Of a DNA stretch of 64,000 nucleotides, positions 6,176 through 15,000 are shown one piece after another; position 1 is the first letter of the stretch, and each line of letters opens with the position of its first letter. Source of the stretch: Fredericiella sp963839515 (lineage in GTDB: Bacteria > Chloroflexota > Anaerolineae > Caldilineales > Caldilineaceae); NCBI GenBank assembly GCA_963839515.1, contig CAWIVN010000020.1, forward strand, positions 186,001 through 250,000, given 5' to 3'. A model generated the notes under the pieces. That model was not told where the DNA came from and did no database searches. It saw nothing but the letters and a program-made list of their open reading frames with translations. A program made the translations under genes and the position numbers.

Positions 6176-8863
6176 TCATCCTAATAGCACCTCCAGTACT
6201 CCCAACGTCAAGCGCTTAGTGTCAAGCTGCACCGATTGATCGTCAAGGACAGGCCCGACGCAGGCGGGGCAGCCTTGTTGGCAATTGCAGGCGCTAATCT
6301 GCTGGTGGGCGGAGGCGAGCAGGGTGTCGTGCAGGTCAAAGAGGGCCGCACTGAAGCCCAAACCAGCCGGGATCTGCTCGTATAGGTAGATGGTGGCAAG
6401 CTGTGCCTGTGTGTGGAGGCTGGCGGCACTAACGATACTAGTGGCAATAGGCGCGTCGCGCATAAAGTCTACATCAGCAATGGTGGGATCAGGCGGCTTG
6501 GCAGCTGCAATATTACGCTCGGCAACGAGTCGTCCCTTGCCCGCAAAGTGTCCCTCGCTGCGGGCGACGTGCAGGTTGATGTCGGAGCGGTCGCACATCA
6601 GGTGCAATGGCGCCAGGTTCGCCAATATGTAGGCGAGTCCATCCATCCCCGTGCGCAACCGGCCGGCCGTCTCGATGCGCTGGTGGCAAGATCGGCAGAC
6701 AAGCACCAGGTTCTCTAGGCGATTGGCCAGCAGGTAGTTGTCGTTGATGCCGGGGATAAAGCCAAAGGCGCGGAAGGGCGTCAGGTGGTGGACATCGTGT
6801 TCCTGCCCGCGTGGTTCGGGCGAACCACACTGGGTGCAGCGGTAGCGGTCGCGCGCACGCACGGCCTGGCGCTGTTGCTCCCAATTTGGACCATAGTTGT
6901 TGATGGAATCGTGCCACAGGCCCGCCCGCTCCAGTGCTGCCTGCGCCTCGGGCTGCAATTCCAACCAGTAGGCGTTGGTTGCCATCGTCTGTGGCGGATA
7001 GTCCAGCGCCTGCACGCCCAAGGTCGTGTGCGTATGGCGCATGATGCGACGATAGCCGATCACTTGCGAAGTCACCTCGACGTCGCCCCAGGCCACAATG
7101 GTCTTGTCATCCTGGCGCCGGTCATGCTCGGCCAACACAGTCACCTCGGTTTCGGCGGCGGCCTCCGTGTAATAGTCTACGTTGACTGGGTGCACGTCGG
7201 CCTGCAGGTTCTCCAGGTCCAGTTTGCGCACTTGGTAGGTCTGGCCCTCGTGCATGTAGATGGCGCCTTGGTGGACGAAACGGGGTGCGCTGGCGTGGTC
7301 GACTTCGCCGATGACGGTATAGGTGGGTGGGCCGGCCGCGCCGCCCTGTTCGGTCTGAATGACGACAGCATCGCTTCCGGTGCTGCGCAGGCTGATCCGG
7401 CGGGCGGGGTAGCTTTCGCCGCTCCAGAACCACTGGCCGTTGTGGGCGTGCAAGTCCCCCTGTTCCGCCAGTAATTGAAGGGCGTCGGCGACAAAGGTGC
7501 AGCCGCCAAAGGCTTCGCCCTCGGCAAAAGGCAGCTCAAAGGCAGCGCAGCGTATGTGATCGAGCAGCAGCATCAGGTTGTCGGGGTTGATCAGCGCATG
7601 TTCGGGCGAACGCTCGAAGATGAACTCCGGGTGCTGAATAACGTACTGGTCCAACGGTCCGGCTGTGGCCACCATGAGAGCAAGCGCCGTTTCGCTGGTG
7701 CGACCGGCCCGGCCCATCTGCTGCCAGGTTGAGGCAATGCTGCCCGGATAGCCGCAGATCACGCACGCCTGCAGCTGGCCGATATCGATACCCAACTCCA
7801 GGGCATTGGTCGCCACGACCGCACGCACCTCGCCGTTGCGCAGACCTGCCTCGATTGCCCGCCGTTCATGCGGCAGATAGCCCCCACGGTAGCCGCGCAC
7901 GTTCTGGGGCGTTTTCTCGCGTAGATACGTGAGCAGCAGTTCAGTCGTGAGCCGTGAACGGCCAAAGACGATCGTCTGCAGCCCAGAGTCAAGGCAGTCG
8001 GCAGAGCGGTCGGTAGATTCAAGTGTCGCGCTGCGGCGAATGCCTTTTTCTGGGTCAAGCAGGGGCGGGTTGAGCAGGATCACGTGCTTCTCGCCGCGTG
8101 GGGCGCCGTTGCCGTCGATTAACGTGACCGGCTGCTCGATCAGCTTCTCTGCCAGCGCGGCTGGATTGGCGATCGTGGCGCTGGTGCAAACAAACTGCGG
8201 GCTGCTGCCATATTGCGCGCAAAGACGGCGCAGGCGGCGCAGCACATTGGCCACATGGCTGCCAAAGACGCCGCGGTAGGTATGCATCTCGTCGAGCACG
8301 ACCCAACGCAGGCCGGCCAGAAAGTTCGCCCATTGTGTGTGGAAGGGTAGGATGCCTACGTGCAACATGTCAGGGTTGGTGAGCAGCAGGCGCGCCGTCT
8401 TGCGGATGCGCGGCCGATCGGATGAGGGCGTGTCGCCATCATACGTCGCCGGTGCGAGACCGGGGCGGTGCGCCGCGCCGGCCAAGGTCGCTTGCCACTG
8501 GCCAAGTTCGCTGAGTTGATCTTGGGCCAGCGCCTTGGTCGGAAAAAGATACAGCGCACGGCCGTCAGGGTCGTTGAGGAGCGTATGTAGAATCGGCAGG
8601 TTGTAGCACAGTGTCTTTCCGCTAGCTGTGGGTGTTACGACTGCCAGATTCTGCCCGGCAAGGGCTGCATCTACCGCCTCGGCTTGGTGCGTGTAGAGCG
8701 CGTCGATGCCACGTTCGGACAATGCGAAAGCCAATCGGCTGTCGAGCCGCGCCGGAAATGAGCGTGTGCGCGGCGGCTGGGACGGCAGCGTGCGCCATGC
8801 GGCCACGTTTGACATAAAGCGCGTGTCGCCGCGCCAGTCGAGTAATAGTTGATCGAGGCTCAA
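6176..8863 (-). CDS. MrfA/Hrq1-like DEAD-box helicase with DUF1998 and inserted HNH motif
   Basis: This is an 895-residue SF2 helicase. It shows a Q-motif-like start (YTHQAEAVDAAL), Walker A TASGKT, motif II as DEMH within LDEMHTYRGVFGSH, motif III SATI, and motif VI QQMGRAGR. The YRGVFGSH block and the C-terminal DUF1998 region with Cys-x-Cys...CPACVGP are hallmarks of the MrfA/Hrq1 branch. B. subtilis MrfA acts in mitomycin crosslink repair. Unusually, about residues 665-730 read as an HNH/McrA-type zinc motif: CTQCG, DVHHLTPFR, ENLVLVCRSCHQRIE. All key HNH residues are present, so it may bind or cut DNA. The gene is divergent from the AlkZ-like gene, with 161 bp between starts. Confidence 0.85.
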   Translation of the reverse strand: MSLDQLLLDWRGDTRFMSNVAAWRTLPSQPPRTRSFPARLDSRLAFALSERGIDALYTHQAEAVDAALAGQNLAVVTPTASGKTLCYNLPILHTLLNDPDGRALYLFPTKALAQDQLSELGQWQATLAGAAHRPGLAPATYDGDTPSSDRPRIRKTARLLLTNPDMLHVGILPFHTQWANFLAGLRWVVLDEMHTYRGVFGSHVANVLRRLRRLCAQYGSSPQFVCTSATIANPAALAEKLIEQPVTLIDGNGAPRGEKHVILLNPPLLDPEKGIRRSATLESTDRSADCLDSGLQTIVFGRSRLTTELLLTYLREKTPQNVRGYRGGYLPHERRAIEAGLRNGEVRAVVATNALELGIDIGQLQACVICGYPGSIASTWQQMGRAGRTSETALALMVATAGPLDQYVIQHPEFIFERSPEHALINPDNLMLLLDHIRCAAFELPFAEGEAFGGCTFVADALQLLAEQGDLHAHNGQWFWSGESYPARRISLRSTGSDAVVIQTEQGGAAGPPTYTVIGEVDHASAPRFVHQGAIYMHEGQTYQVRKLDLENLQADVHPVNVDYYTEAAAETEVTVLAEHDRRQDDKTIVAWGDVEVTSQVIGYRRIMRHTHTTLGVQALDYPPQTMATNAYWLELQPEAQAALERAGLWHDSINNYGPNWEQQRQAVRARDRYRCTQCGSPEPRGQEHDVHHLTPFRAFGFIPGINDNYLLANRLENLVLVCRSCHQRIETAGRLRTGMDGLAYILANLAPLHLMCDRSDINLHVARSEGHFAGKGRLVAERNIAAAKPPDPTIADVDFMRDAPIATSIVSAASLHTQAQLATIYLYEQIPAGLGFSAALFDLHDTLLASAHQQISACNCQQGCPACVGPVLDDQSVQLDTKRLTLGVLEVLLG

Positions 8864-8970
8864 TTCGGTTCCTCAGTCGTTGCGCCAAGGGAATGCGATG
8901 CTCGCAAATGCAACACACACCAAAGTGGGCTGGAGGTATGCCGGCGTGCTTGCGCATGTAGCCTGCTCGG

Positions 8971-8993
8971 GCTAAACTACGGATTAGTTTAGC
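8971..8993. promoter_or_regulatory. 8-bp perfect inverted repeat between divergent repair genes
   Basis: GCTAAACT and AGTTTAGC are separated by ACGGATT. The dyad lies in the 161-bp divergent intergenic region, 31 bases before the AlkZ-like start and about 108 before the helicase start. Its position suits a shared operator. It does not match a LexA box that I recognise. Confidence 0.4.
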
Positions 8994-9024
8994 ACGTCTG
9001 TTCGCCCACATCAATTGAGTAACG

Positions 9025-10146
9025 ATGCCTATGTCTGCGCCAATTTCTGTTTCAATTGACCAAGTGCGTCGCTTTCGCCTTATCCGTTCGGGCCTGCTTG
9101 CTCCCTTTGCCTCTCCCGAGGCAGCCGCCGGCGCGTTAGTCGGCATCCAGGCGCAGATCCTGCCTGCCGCCGGGGTTGCGTTGTGGAACCGCACGACCGG
9201 ACTGACGCATGATCGCTTTGAGCAGATATTGTACGATGAGCGGACGCTGGTCAAGCTGTGGGGACAGCGAGGCACGCTCCACCTGTACCCCAGCAGTGAG
9301 TGGCCGCTGGTCTGCGCCATGATTTCGGGGGCGAAGAGCTGGTGGGGGCGCACGGCGGAGAAAGAGAACCGTTACGACGACTATGACGTGCTGGTCGAAA
9401 ATGTAGCGACAGAGCTGCGCCGGCGCGCGACGATGGGGCGATCCGACCTGCGCGTGGGAGATTTTGGTCTGGACGAGGAACATCTTTCGCCGTGGGGTGG
9501 CGTCTTTGCCGACCTGGTGCGCCGCGGCTATGCCTGCCACGCCGGCCGCGAGGGAGAAGGCCGCTTTGTCGCGCGCGAAAACTGGCTGCCAAATCTGCCC
9601 TGGGAACCGCCGGACTATGACACGGCCAATCTCACCGTGCTGCGCCGTTATATTCACAGCTATGGTCCCACGACCGTGGAGGACTTTCGCTACTGGCGGC
9701 TGGCCTATGCTGAGCCGGCGCGGCGTTGGTGGAAGATGCTGGAAAGCGAGCTGGCGCCGGTCGCTGTGGAGGGGACGACGCAGTATGTCTTTGCACAGGA
9801 TGTGGAAGAACTGACGGCGTCAATCGACGACGCTGCCTGGCCGCTGCACATGCTCTACCGCTTTGATCCGATCCTGCTCGGGCACCGTGAAAAGAACTGG
9901 ATCGTGCCGGAGGCGCACTACAAGCAGGTATGGCGGCCGGCCGGTCACATCGAGGGGATCGTGCTCGTGCGCGGGCAGGCGACCGCCACCTGGCGCTATG
10001 AGCGCAAGGGTGCGACCATGCTGATCATTGTGAATCCGTTTCGCAAACTCAGAGAGCCGGTGCGGCGCCAGGTTGAGCAGATGGCGGCGCGTATTGTGGA
10101 GTTCTTTGGACAGAAGAAGGGAGAAGTGCGCTGGCCGATCGGCTAA
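9025..10146 (+). CDS. AlkZ-like winged-helix DNA glycosylase (HTH_42/DUF1006 family)
   Basis: This 373-residue protein belongs to the winged-helix family typified by Streptomyces AlkZ and E. coli YcaQ, monofunctional glycosylases that unhook alkylated or interstrand-crosslinked bases. The catalytic QxQ motif of the AlkZ branch is visible at Gln42 and Gln44 within VGIQAQILPAA. The ILYDERTLVKLWGQRGTLHLY block is the usual winged-helix core; later blocks FDPILLGHREKNWIV and GIVLVRGQATATWRYE are also characteristic of the family. The first ATG follows the intergenic dyad; a second ATG two codons later is possible. It is divergent from the MrfA-like helicase. Confidence 0.8.
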   Translation: MPMSAPISVSIDQVRRFRLIRSGLLAPFASPEAAAGALVGIQAQILPAAGVALWNRTTGLTHDRFEQILYDERTLVKLWGQRGTLHLYPSSEWPLVCAMISGAKSWWGRTAEKENRYDDYDVLVENVATELRRRATMGRSDLRVGDFGLDEEHLSPWGGVFADLVRRGYACHAGREGEGRFVARENWLPNLPWEPPDYDTANLTVLRRYIHSYGPTTVEDFRYWRLAYAEPARRWWKMLESELAPVAVEGTTQYVFAQDVEELTASIDDAAWPLHMLYRFDPILLGHREKNWIVPEAHYKQVWRPAGHIEGIVLVRGQATATWRYERKGATMLIIVNPFRKLREPVRRQVEQMAARIVEFFGQKKGEVRWPIG

Positions 10147-10260
10147 TTCCTCTCCTGCCATAAGTTGTGGCATACTACCTCGATTTTTGCGTTTGCCCCC
10201 TTCGCGCTTGGCGTTCCGCGTCGCCGACGTGATGGTTTCAACTGTAGGGAGAATTGAATT

Positions 10261-11892
10261 TTGAGTAATGGATTGCCTGCCATCGGAACGTGGTGGAACA
10301 CGACAGGAAAGGCTTACTTTGCCGCCGACGAGTTGCCTGGCGCGATTTCCCAGTTTCGAACACCCGCCTTTGTCGTCCGCGAAGGTGTTGCGGGCCGTGT
10401 CGGCGTCGCATTTGGCGGCGAACTGCACCTGCCGGTCACCAATGGCGTTGTCAGTCATGTGGGCAGCTACCCCTGCCTGGGCGTGCTGCCTGCCCTTTAC
10501 CCCGAATGGCTGGGCGATCGTGGTTTCTTGGAGGCGCATGGCGTACGCTTCCCCTATGCCACGGGCGCCATGGCGCGCGGCATCGCCTCCGAGGAACTCG
10601 TAATCGCCGTCGCCCGCGCCGGCATGTTGGGGTTCTTTGGCGCCGGCGGCTTGAGCCTGCCGCGCGTCGAGAAGGCCATTGCTACGCTGCAAGAAGCACT
10701 TGGTGACGCACTGCCGTGGGGCGTGAACCTGATTCACTCGCCGCAGGATCCGGAATTGGAGACGCGGTTGGCAGCCATGCTGCTGGCGCACGGCGTGCGC
10801 CGGGTAGAAGCATCGGCATTTATGTCGTTGACGCCTGCGGTCGTGCGCTATGCTTGCAGCGGCATCTGGCGCGATGCAGCAGGCCACATCCAGCGAACAA
10901 ACCACGTGTTTGCCAAGATTTCGCGACCCGAAGTGGCCCTCCATTTCCTTTCGCCGGCGCCGCAGGCCATGCTCGACGCGCTGGTAAATGGCGGCGAATT
11001 GACACCTGCCGAAGCCGCCTTGGCGCGCGAACTGCCGGTGGCCGAAGACATCACTGTCGAGTCCGATTCCGGCGGCCACACGGACAACCGGCCGCTAGGG
11101 TCGCTCTTTCCCACGATTGCCCAACTGCGTGACGAAGTGGCGGCCGGGCATGGCTATCGCCGCTCCATTCGCGTCGGCGCTGCGGGCGGCCTGGGTACGC
11201 CCAGCGCCGTTGCCGCCGCCTTCGCGCTTGGCGCCGCCTATGTACTGACTGGGTCTGTCAATCAAAGCTGTATCGAGGCCGGCGTGTCCGCTGACGCCAA
11301 GGCGCTGTTGGCAAAGGCTGAACTGGCCGATATGACGATGGCGCCTTCGGCTGACATGTTTGAACTGGGCGTGAAGGTGCAGGTGCTCAAGCGCGGCACG
11401 ATGTTTGCTGCACGTGCTGCCACACTCTACCACCTTTACACGCGCTACCCGTCGCTTGAGGCCATTCCTGACGACGAGATCAAGCGTGTCGAGCAGCAAT
11501 TGTTACGCCGGCCGGTAGAAGAAGAATGGGCGCAGACGCGCCAGTTCTTCACGGTGCGCGGCCCGCATGAGATAGAACGCGCCGAGCGCGATCCGAAACA
11601 TAAGATGGCGCTCGTCTTCCGTTCGTACCTCGGCCAATCCAGCCGCTGGCCGATTGACGGCACGACCGATCGCCGCCTGGATTACCAGATTTGGTGCGGC
11701 CCGGCCATGGGGGCCTTTAATGCCTGGGTTGCCGGTTCATTTCTGGCGGAGCCGCAGAACCGCACAGTGGTGCAAGTAGCCCTCAACCTGCTGGAAGGGG
11801 CGGCCCACGTCACACGCGCGGCCCAACTGCGGTCCTATGGGGCAGACGTTCCAGCCCACGCGTTTGCGTTTGCACCGCGACCATTGGCGTAG
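10261..11892 (+). CDS. pfaD: PfaD-type FMN enoyl reductase of a PUFA/polyketide synthase
   Basis: This 543-residue trans-acting enoyl-ACP reductase (nitronate-monooxygenase fold, FMN) reduces enoyl intermediates made on the two synthases downstream. The PfaD blocks are clear: GFFGAGGLSLPRVEKAI, GVNLIHSP, the catalytic-His segment SDSGGHTDNRPL, the phosphate-binding RVGAAGGLGTPSAVAAAFA, LTGSVNQSCIEAG and FELGVKVQVLKRGTMFAARA. The start is a TTG at 10261: an in-frame stop lies two codons upstream at 10255, and AGGGAGA at 10246-10252 is 8 bases away. It is first of three co-directional genes in the order enoyl reductase, KS-AT-ACP-KR, KS-CLF-DH, as in myxobacterial pfa1-3. Confidence 0.95.
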   Translation: MSNGLPAIGTWWNTTGKAYFAADELPGAISQFRTPAFVVREGVAGRVGVAFGGELHLPVTNGVVSHVGSYPCLGVLPALYPEWLGDRGFLEAHGVRFPYATGAMARGIASEELVIAVARAGMLGFFGAGGLSLPRVEKAIATLQEALGDALPWGVNLIHSPQDPELETRLAAMLLAHGVRRVEASAFMSLTPAVVRYACSGIWRDAAGHIQRTNHVFAKISRPEVALHFLSPAPQAMLDALVNGGELTPAEAALARELPVAEDITVESDSGGHTDNRPLGSLFPTIAQLRDEVAAGHGYRRSIRVGAAGGLGTPSAVAAAFALGAAYVLTGSVNQSCIEAGVSADAKALLAKAELADMTMAPSADMFELGVKVQVLKRGTMFAARAATLYHLYTRYPSLEAIPDDEIKRVEQQLLRRPVEEEWAQTRQFFTVRGPHEIERAERDPKHKMALVFRSYLGQSSRWPIDGTTDRRLDYQIWCGPAMGAFNAWVAGSFLAEPQNRTVVQVALNLLEGAAHVTRAAQLRSYGADVPAHAFAFAPRPLA

Positions 11893-11921
11893 TGGCGGGT
11901 TTTGTACATGGCACCGTTCTA

Positions 11922-11943
11922 TGCGCGGGTTCATATCCGCGCA
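11922..11943 (+). other. hairpin in the pfaD-pfaA spacer
   Basis: TGCGCGG and CCGCGCA form a perfect 7-bp stem with an 8-base loop in the 135-bp gap between pfaD and the next gene. No T-run follows, so it is not an obvious terminator. It might set the relative expression of the two genes. The rest of the gap holds only a weak AAAGGA 14 bases before the ATG at 12028. Confidence 0.3.
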
Positions 11944-12027
11944 GTGCCTAGAGCTAGCCGCGAGCCAATGCTTGCCGCTTTTTTGCCATTCTCCGTGGCC
12001 AGTTGATAAAGGATTCCAAAAATACAA

Positions 12028-15000
12028 ATGAGTACCACCAAAGAGAATAGCGAGTCTGTTGCACCGGCAGTCGCAGTCGTAGGCATCAGCGCGCTGTTCC
12101 CCGGTTCGAAGGACGTACGCGGCTTCTGGCAGGACATCATGCAGGGCCGCGATCAGATTCGTGAGATTCCGCCTGAGTACTGGCTCATCGAGGACTATTA
12201 CGATCCCGACCCGTCTGCCCCCGACAAGACGTATGGCAAACGCGGCGCCTTTCTCGACGCTACGCCGTTTGACGCCATGGCCTTTGGTGTGCCGCCCAAC
12301 GTGGTGCAGCAGACAGACACCAGCCAGCTGCTGGGTCTGATCGTGGCACAGCAGGTGCTGGAGGATGCAGCGGGCGGCGATTTTGCCCACATCGACAAGA
12401 GCCGGATCAGCGTGATTTTGGGAGCCACGGGCACGACCGAGCTTGTCGTCCATCTCGGTTCACGCCTGCAGCGTCCGATCTGGCTCAACGCTTTGCGCCA
12501 AAACGGCATCGCCGAGGACGAGGCGCAAGCCATCTGCAATCGCATCGCCGATTCCTATGTGCCGTGGACCGAGGCCTCATTTCCCGGCCTGCTCGGCAAC
12601 GTGATTGCCGGGCGCATCGCCAACAAGTTTGACCTGGGCGGCACCAACTGCGTCGTCGATGCGGCCTGTGCCAGCTCACTGTCGGCGCTGTCCATGGGGC
12701 TGAGCGAACTGTACTTGCGCCAGTCCGAGATGGTGATCGTAGGCGGCGTGGACACGCTTAACGATATTCTCATGTACATGTGCTTTAGCAAGACGCCGGC
12801 GCTTTCGCCCAGCGGCGACTGCCGCCCCTTCTCTGATCGCGCCGACGGCACCATCCTGGGTGAGGGGCTGGGCATGTTGGCGTTGCGCCGCCTGGAAGAC
12901 GCCGAGCGTGACGGCGATCGCATCTACGCCGTAATTCGCGGGGTGGGATCCAGCTCCGACGGCAAGGGAACGGCGGTCTATGCGCCCAAGGCCAGCGGCC
13001 AGGCGCATGCGCTGCGCCGCGCGTATGCCGTCGCCGGCTATTCGCCGCGTACGGTGGAACTGCTGGAGGCGCACGGCACGGCGACCAAGGCGGGCGACGT
13101 GGCCGAATTTGAAGGGGCAAGCAGCGTGTTTGGCGAGGCCGATGGCGAGTCGAAACAGTGGTGCGCCATCGGGTCGGTCAAGTCGCAGATCGGTCATACC
13201 AAGGGCGCGGCGGGCGCCGCCTCGTTGATCAAGGCGGTGCTGGCCCTGCATCACAAGGTGCTGCCGCCGACAATCAAGGTGGATCGCCCGAATCCGAACC
13301 TTGCCGTCGAGGACAGCCCATTTTACATCAATACCCAGGCGCGGCCATGGGTGCGCGACAGTACGCATCCACGGCGAGCAGGGGTTTCCTCGTTTGGGTT
13401 TGGCGGCAGCAACTTCCACGTGACGCTGGAAGAATATACAGGCAAGCGCGGGCGCAAGGACACATTCCGCCCCTCGCCGAGCGAACTGTTTGTGTTGGGC
13501 GCGGACAGCATGGCAGCACTGGTAACCGCAGCCGGCGCGTTGACGGCTGGTTACGACGCTGCGGGCGATTTTCAGTTCCTGGCGCGTGAGACGCAGCGCC
13601 AGTTCTCCGCTGCACAGCCGCTGCGTCTGGCCGTCGTGGCCAAAGACATTACGGATCTGCGCACCAAGTTGGATACAGCCATTGCGGCCATTCAGCGCGA
13701 GCCCGCCGCGCCGCAACGCTCGCCCGCCGGCTGGTACTTCTCCGGCAGCGCATCAGGTGCCACCACAGGCAAAATCGCCTTTCTTTTTCCCGGGCAGGGC
13801 AGCCAGTACGTGGGTATGGGGGGAGACCTGGCGTCGGCTTTTGCCGAGAGCCAGGCCATCTGGGATCACGCGGCCGATCTGGAGTTTGAACAGGGCGGCC
13901 GCCTGCAGGATGTCGTCTTCCCGCGCCCTGTCTTTAGCGACGATGAACGCAAGGTGCTGGAAGAGCAGCTGCGAGCGACGGATTGGGCGCAGCCGGCGAT
14001 CGGCGTCGCCAGCCTCAGCCAGCTGGCTGTTCTGGCCCGGCTCGGGTTGCATCCCGACGTGACAGGTGGCCACAGCTTTGGCGAGGTGACGGCCCTCTAT
14101 GCTGCGGGCGCGCTCGATCAGAAGGCATTTCTGCACGTGGCGCGCAAGCGCGGCGAGCTGATGGCCGAGGCTGCAGCCATGTTCCCCGGCGCCATGACGG
14201 CCATCTCCCATCCGGCCGCTGAAGTTGCGGAACTGCTGGCAAGCTGGAACACAGGTGTAGTAATCGCCAACCACAATGCTCCCGACCAGGTGGTGATCTC
14301 GGGTATCGAGTCGGCGATCGAGGCGAGTGAAGAGCGGCTGCGCAAGGCCGGGATACGCTATCAGCGCCTGCCTGTTGCCACAGCGTTTCATTCGACGGTT
14401 GTGCGTCCCGCCACGGCGCCGTTTCACGCGTACTTGAACCATGTGCCGGTCCACGCGCCGGGTTTGCCGGTATACGCCAACAGCACGGCCTCTGTATACT
14501 CAAGCGTTCCCGATGCCGTACGCGAGACACTGGCCGACCAGATCGCCTTGCCGGTTCTTTTTGCCGAACAGTTGGAGGCAATGTATGCGGCGGGTGTGCG
14601 TGTCTTTGTCGAGGTAGGTCCCGGCACGGTGTTGACAAATCTGGTCAAGAACTGCCTGGGCGGCAGGCCGCACGATGCCGTCGCCATCGACCGCAAGGGC
14701 GAGCATGGGCTGACCAGCTTGTGGCAGGCGTTAGCACAGCTGGTCGTAGCCGGCGTGCCGCTAAATCTTGCAGCACTGTGGGAGGACGTCAGTGTCGGCG
14801 CCGACCCGCGCACGCGGCGCACACCAAAGCTGGCAGTGCCCCTCAGCGGCGTCAATTATGCCAAACCGTATCCGCCTGCCAATGGCGCAGCCGGCCTGGC
14901 CGCGCCGAACCCCGTTCGACGCGAAAGTCACGACGCAGTCACCAACGGCAGTGCGGTCAAGCAGCAGAATGTAAGCCCATCCGTGAATAAGCAATTGAAC

